Source: Desmodus rotundus (taxonomy: Eukaryota; Chordata; Mammalia; Chiroptera; Phyllostomidae). Taken from it: DNA of 64,000 nucleotides. The DNA is taken from positions 26,985,427 through 27,049,426 of the forward strand of contig NC_071397.1 of NCBI RefSeq assembly GCF_022682495.2. Reading direction: 5' to 3'. The notes below the pieces were generated by a model. The model searched no databases, had not been told where the DNA came from, and saw only the letters and a program-made list of their open reading frames with translations. This document shows, piece after piece, positions 62,501 to 64,000 of the stretch (its first letter is position 1; each line of letters opens with the position of its first letter). Position numbers and translations under genes: made by a program.

Positions 62501-62979
62501 GTCACATCCTCCTATAATTTTAAAAGGCTTTGATGACATATTTAGTCTTCTCTTAAAGGGACTGTTTTCATTTCGCCAGTGATTGTGCTGAGCTTTTGCT
62601 GGGAGGCAGCCCTAAGCTAGCACATTATAGGCCAATATGAGCAAAGAGTAGTACTATGTGGAGGCTGGTTAGACCTTGGGTTTCTAAAATAGCCAGATAG
62701 AATGCCAAAGTTGGCATTCAAGGGAAATATATTGGGCTGCCTCTGGGGTAGACACAGCCCCAAACCACTGAGGAGCCAGGTTGACTCATATTTTGTCCAG
62801 AGACTACAGGAGGTGTATTAAGGTGTGGCCAAGGACTGGAATGGGGAGCCAGGAGATACTAAAGTTAAGTGTTGTTGGACTGCCTCTTGGTCAGCTTCTA
62901 AAGAACACTGTTGGGACTTGCCCCAGTGGAAAGTGGCAGACTTGTGATTGCATGTGTAGGATGAAGAATTAGTCAGAGA

Positions 62980-63720
62980 TAAAGGATGTGTTGCCTTCAG
63001 AACATGAAAAAACCTATTATGTGTTGTACTTGGCTGAGTGTAGTGGTTGGTTTAATAGTGAAACACTGATGCTTGATAGCTGGGGGATCTCTCAATCTTT
63101 AGAGGGCCAGATGATGCCCAGAAAGTTAACAGATGAGGCTGGGCCTTGGATCTTGTAAAGGGTGCTTGGCCAGCCTTGTTGGTGTAAGTGGTGTTCAAGG
63201 TGTGCAAATTTGTGCCCATACTGATTATTCAGAGGGGACCCTAGCATAATGTCATCAATATAATACCCCAAACACAATTTTTCAATTGTAAGGTATTTAA
63301 ATCCTGGCAGCAGAGGTTATGTGTAATTTCAGGGCTGTTTAAATATACCATTGGGAGCCATGTAAATATGTACTGAGCCACTTAAAAAATGAAAACAAAT
63401 TGGGCCTAGGATTTCTCCACGTGGGAGCAGAACAGAACATATTAGCTAAGTCAATGACCCTGAAGGCCCCTTGAGCCAGTTGTATGTCCTTAATCAGCTC
63501 TATAATGTTAGGAACTACAACCTGAATAGGGGGTACCTGCATATTGAGGTGTCAGTAGTTACTGGTGAAGCACCACTAGTTAGTAGCTGGCTTAAGTAGT
63601 AGCCAGATGGGGACGCTGTGCTGTGGGTTTAATGACCTCTGTCCCAAGCATATATTTAACAACAGGTGTAGGCCTTCAAAGTCTTGTTTAAGTCAGTATT
63701 GAGGGTTATTTACTGTATTG
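62980..63720 (-). pseudogene. ERV-L-like reverse transcriptase remnant (YIDD box)
   Basis: Reverse transcriptase copies viral RNA into DNA. The catalytic YIDD box is intact at 63251-63262 within a 61-codon open piece (63092-63277), which continues with IQGPASSVNFLG, a segment typical of ERV-L-type polymerases. An upstream piece (63339-63542) contains VIDLANMF, the first catalytic-aspartate block. The entry region near 63600-63640 has in-frame stops. The two open pieces are in different frames. It is a decayed pol gene. Confidence 0.8.
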
Positions 63721-64000
63721 ACCCGAGGAGGAGTCACCAATATTCACTTGTCAAGTCTCACCAACAAGGCCAAGAACTTGATCATGTTCCATGTAGCATT
63801 ATGTCATGTCAATGCTTCCATGCTTATATCATTGAGAAAGAGAGAGCAAAGAGGGCCACCACCAGAAGAAGCCATTTGAGATGAATGGTTTCAATAGTTG
63901 CATCAGATTGGATTTATATACCCTAGATTGTTTTACAGGTAAAGCCCTGTGCATTAACGGACTTGTCTTTGAGAATTAGAAGGGATTGCCTGGAATGACA

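Larger units (their letters stand above)
60901..64000 (-). mobile_element. Degenerate ERV-L-like (class III) provirus, pol region
   Basis: Reverse transcriptase, RNase H and integrase relics occur in retroviral order on the minus strand, with the 5' side beyond the right edge of the window. Peptide spacing and the integrase wording resemble the ERV-L group. No LTR is visible inside the window. Stops and frameshifts occur in every domain, so the copy is ancient and dead. Confidence 0.7.

Noticed and set aside
1..64000. CRISPR arrays, operons, Shine-Dalgarno sites or other prokaryotic features
   Set aside because: The repeat content is mammalian, and no regularly spaced direct repeats with unique spacers or packed gene clusters are present.

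Overview
This window is vertebrate, mammalian nuclear DNA and almost certainly comes from a bat (Chiroptera), probably a vespertilionoid. Six tRNA-derived SINEs of the VES type are present. There are many LINE-1 (L1) fragments with bat-type 3' ends, and non-autonomous hAT and mariner-like DNA transposons, an element mix typical of such bats. The sequence is AT-rich and gene-poor. I find no credible host protein-coding gene, rRNA, functional tRNA or CRISPR array. Nearly every longer open reading frame is a piece of a mobile element or lies antisense to one.

Layout. 1-5 kb: a small mariner-like palindromic element, an old L1 3' end and an old VES SINE. 5.4-5.9 kb: a solo LTR with TGTTGGGC/CA ends and a perfect 6-bp target-site duplication (TSD). 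6.0-12.7 kb: a nearly full-length but broken minus-strand L1, split by a younger plus-strand L1 3' fragment. 12.7-37 kb: mostly unassigned AT-rich sequence with scattered insertions: L1 ends, a VES SINE with a 17-bp TSD, a hAT element with a perfect 8-bp TSD, a twin-primed (5'-inverted) L1 with a 17-bp TSD, a Tigger-like element, MIR and L2 relics, and microsatellites. 37.5-38.6 kb: a minus-strand LTR carrying a fold-back hAT element. 40.7-41.9 kb: an ERV1-type LTR inside a much older LTR. 42.0-46.7 kb: a plus-strand L1 lacking ORF1, interrupted by a 1.2-kb solo LTR and a minus-strand VES SINE. 46.8-48.0 kb: a second solo LTR of the same family. 48.2-52.3 kb: old L1, L2, a hAT element, a MaLR-type LTR and a MIR. 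52.8-55.5 kb: a VES SINE, a minus-strand L1 in which the 5' UTR is joined to the 3' end of ORF2, and an older plus-strand L1. 57.0-59.2 kb: L1 5' UTR sequences with an old SINE. About 59.2-64.0 kb: the pol region of a degenerate class III (ERV-L-like) endogenous retrovirus on the minus strand, with recognisable reverse transcriptase, RNase H and integrase relics, running off the right edge.

The genes do not form a pathway. What the window offers is a stratigraphy: TSDs and interruptions give the order in which several elements arrived. The most notable structures are paired same-family solo LTRs carrying a 15-bp CpG-bearing repeat array that differs in copy number, a fold-back hAT, L1 copies deleted from 5' UTR into ORF2, and an orphan L1 5' UTR next to a poly-T run. 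I did not find a previously undescribed functional system. Family names were assigned by recognition alone, without a database search.
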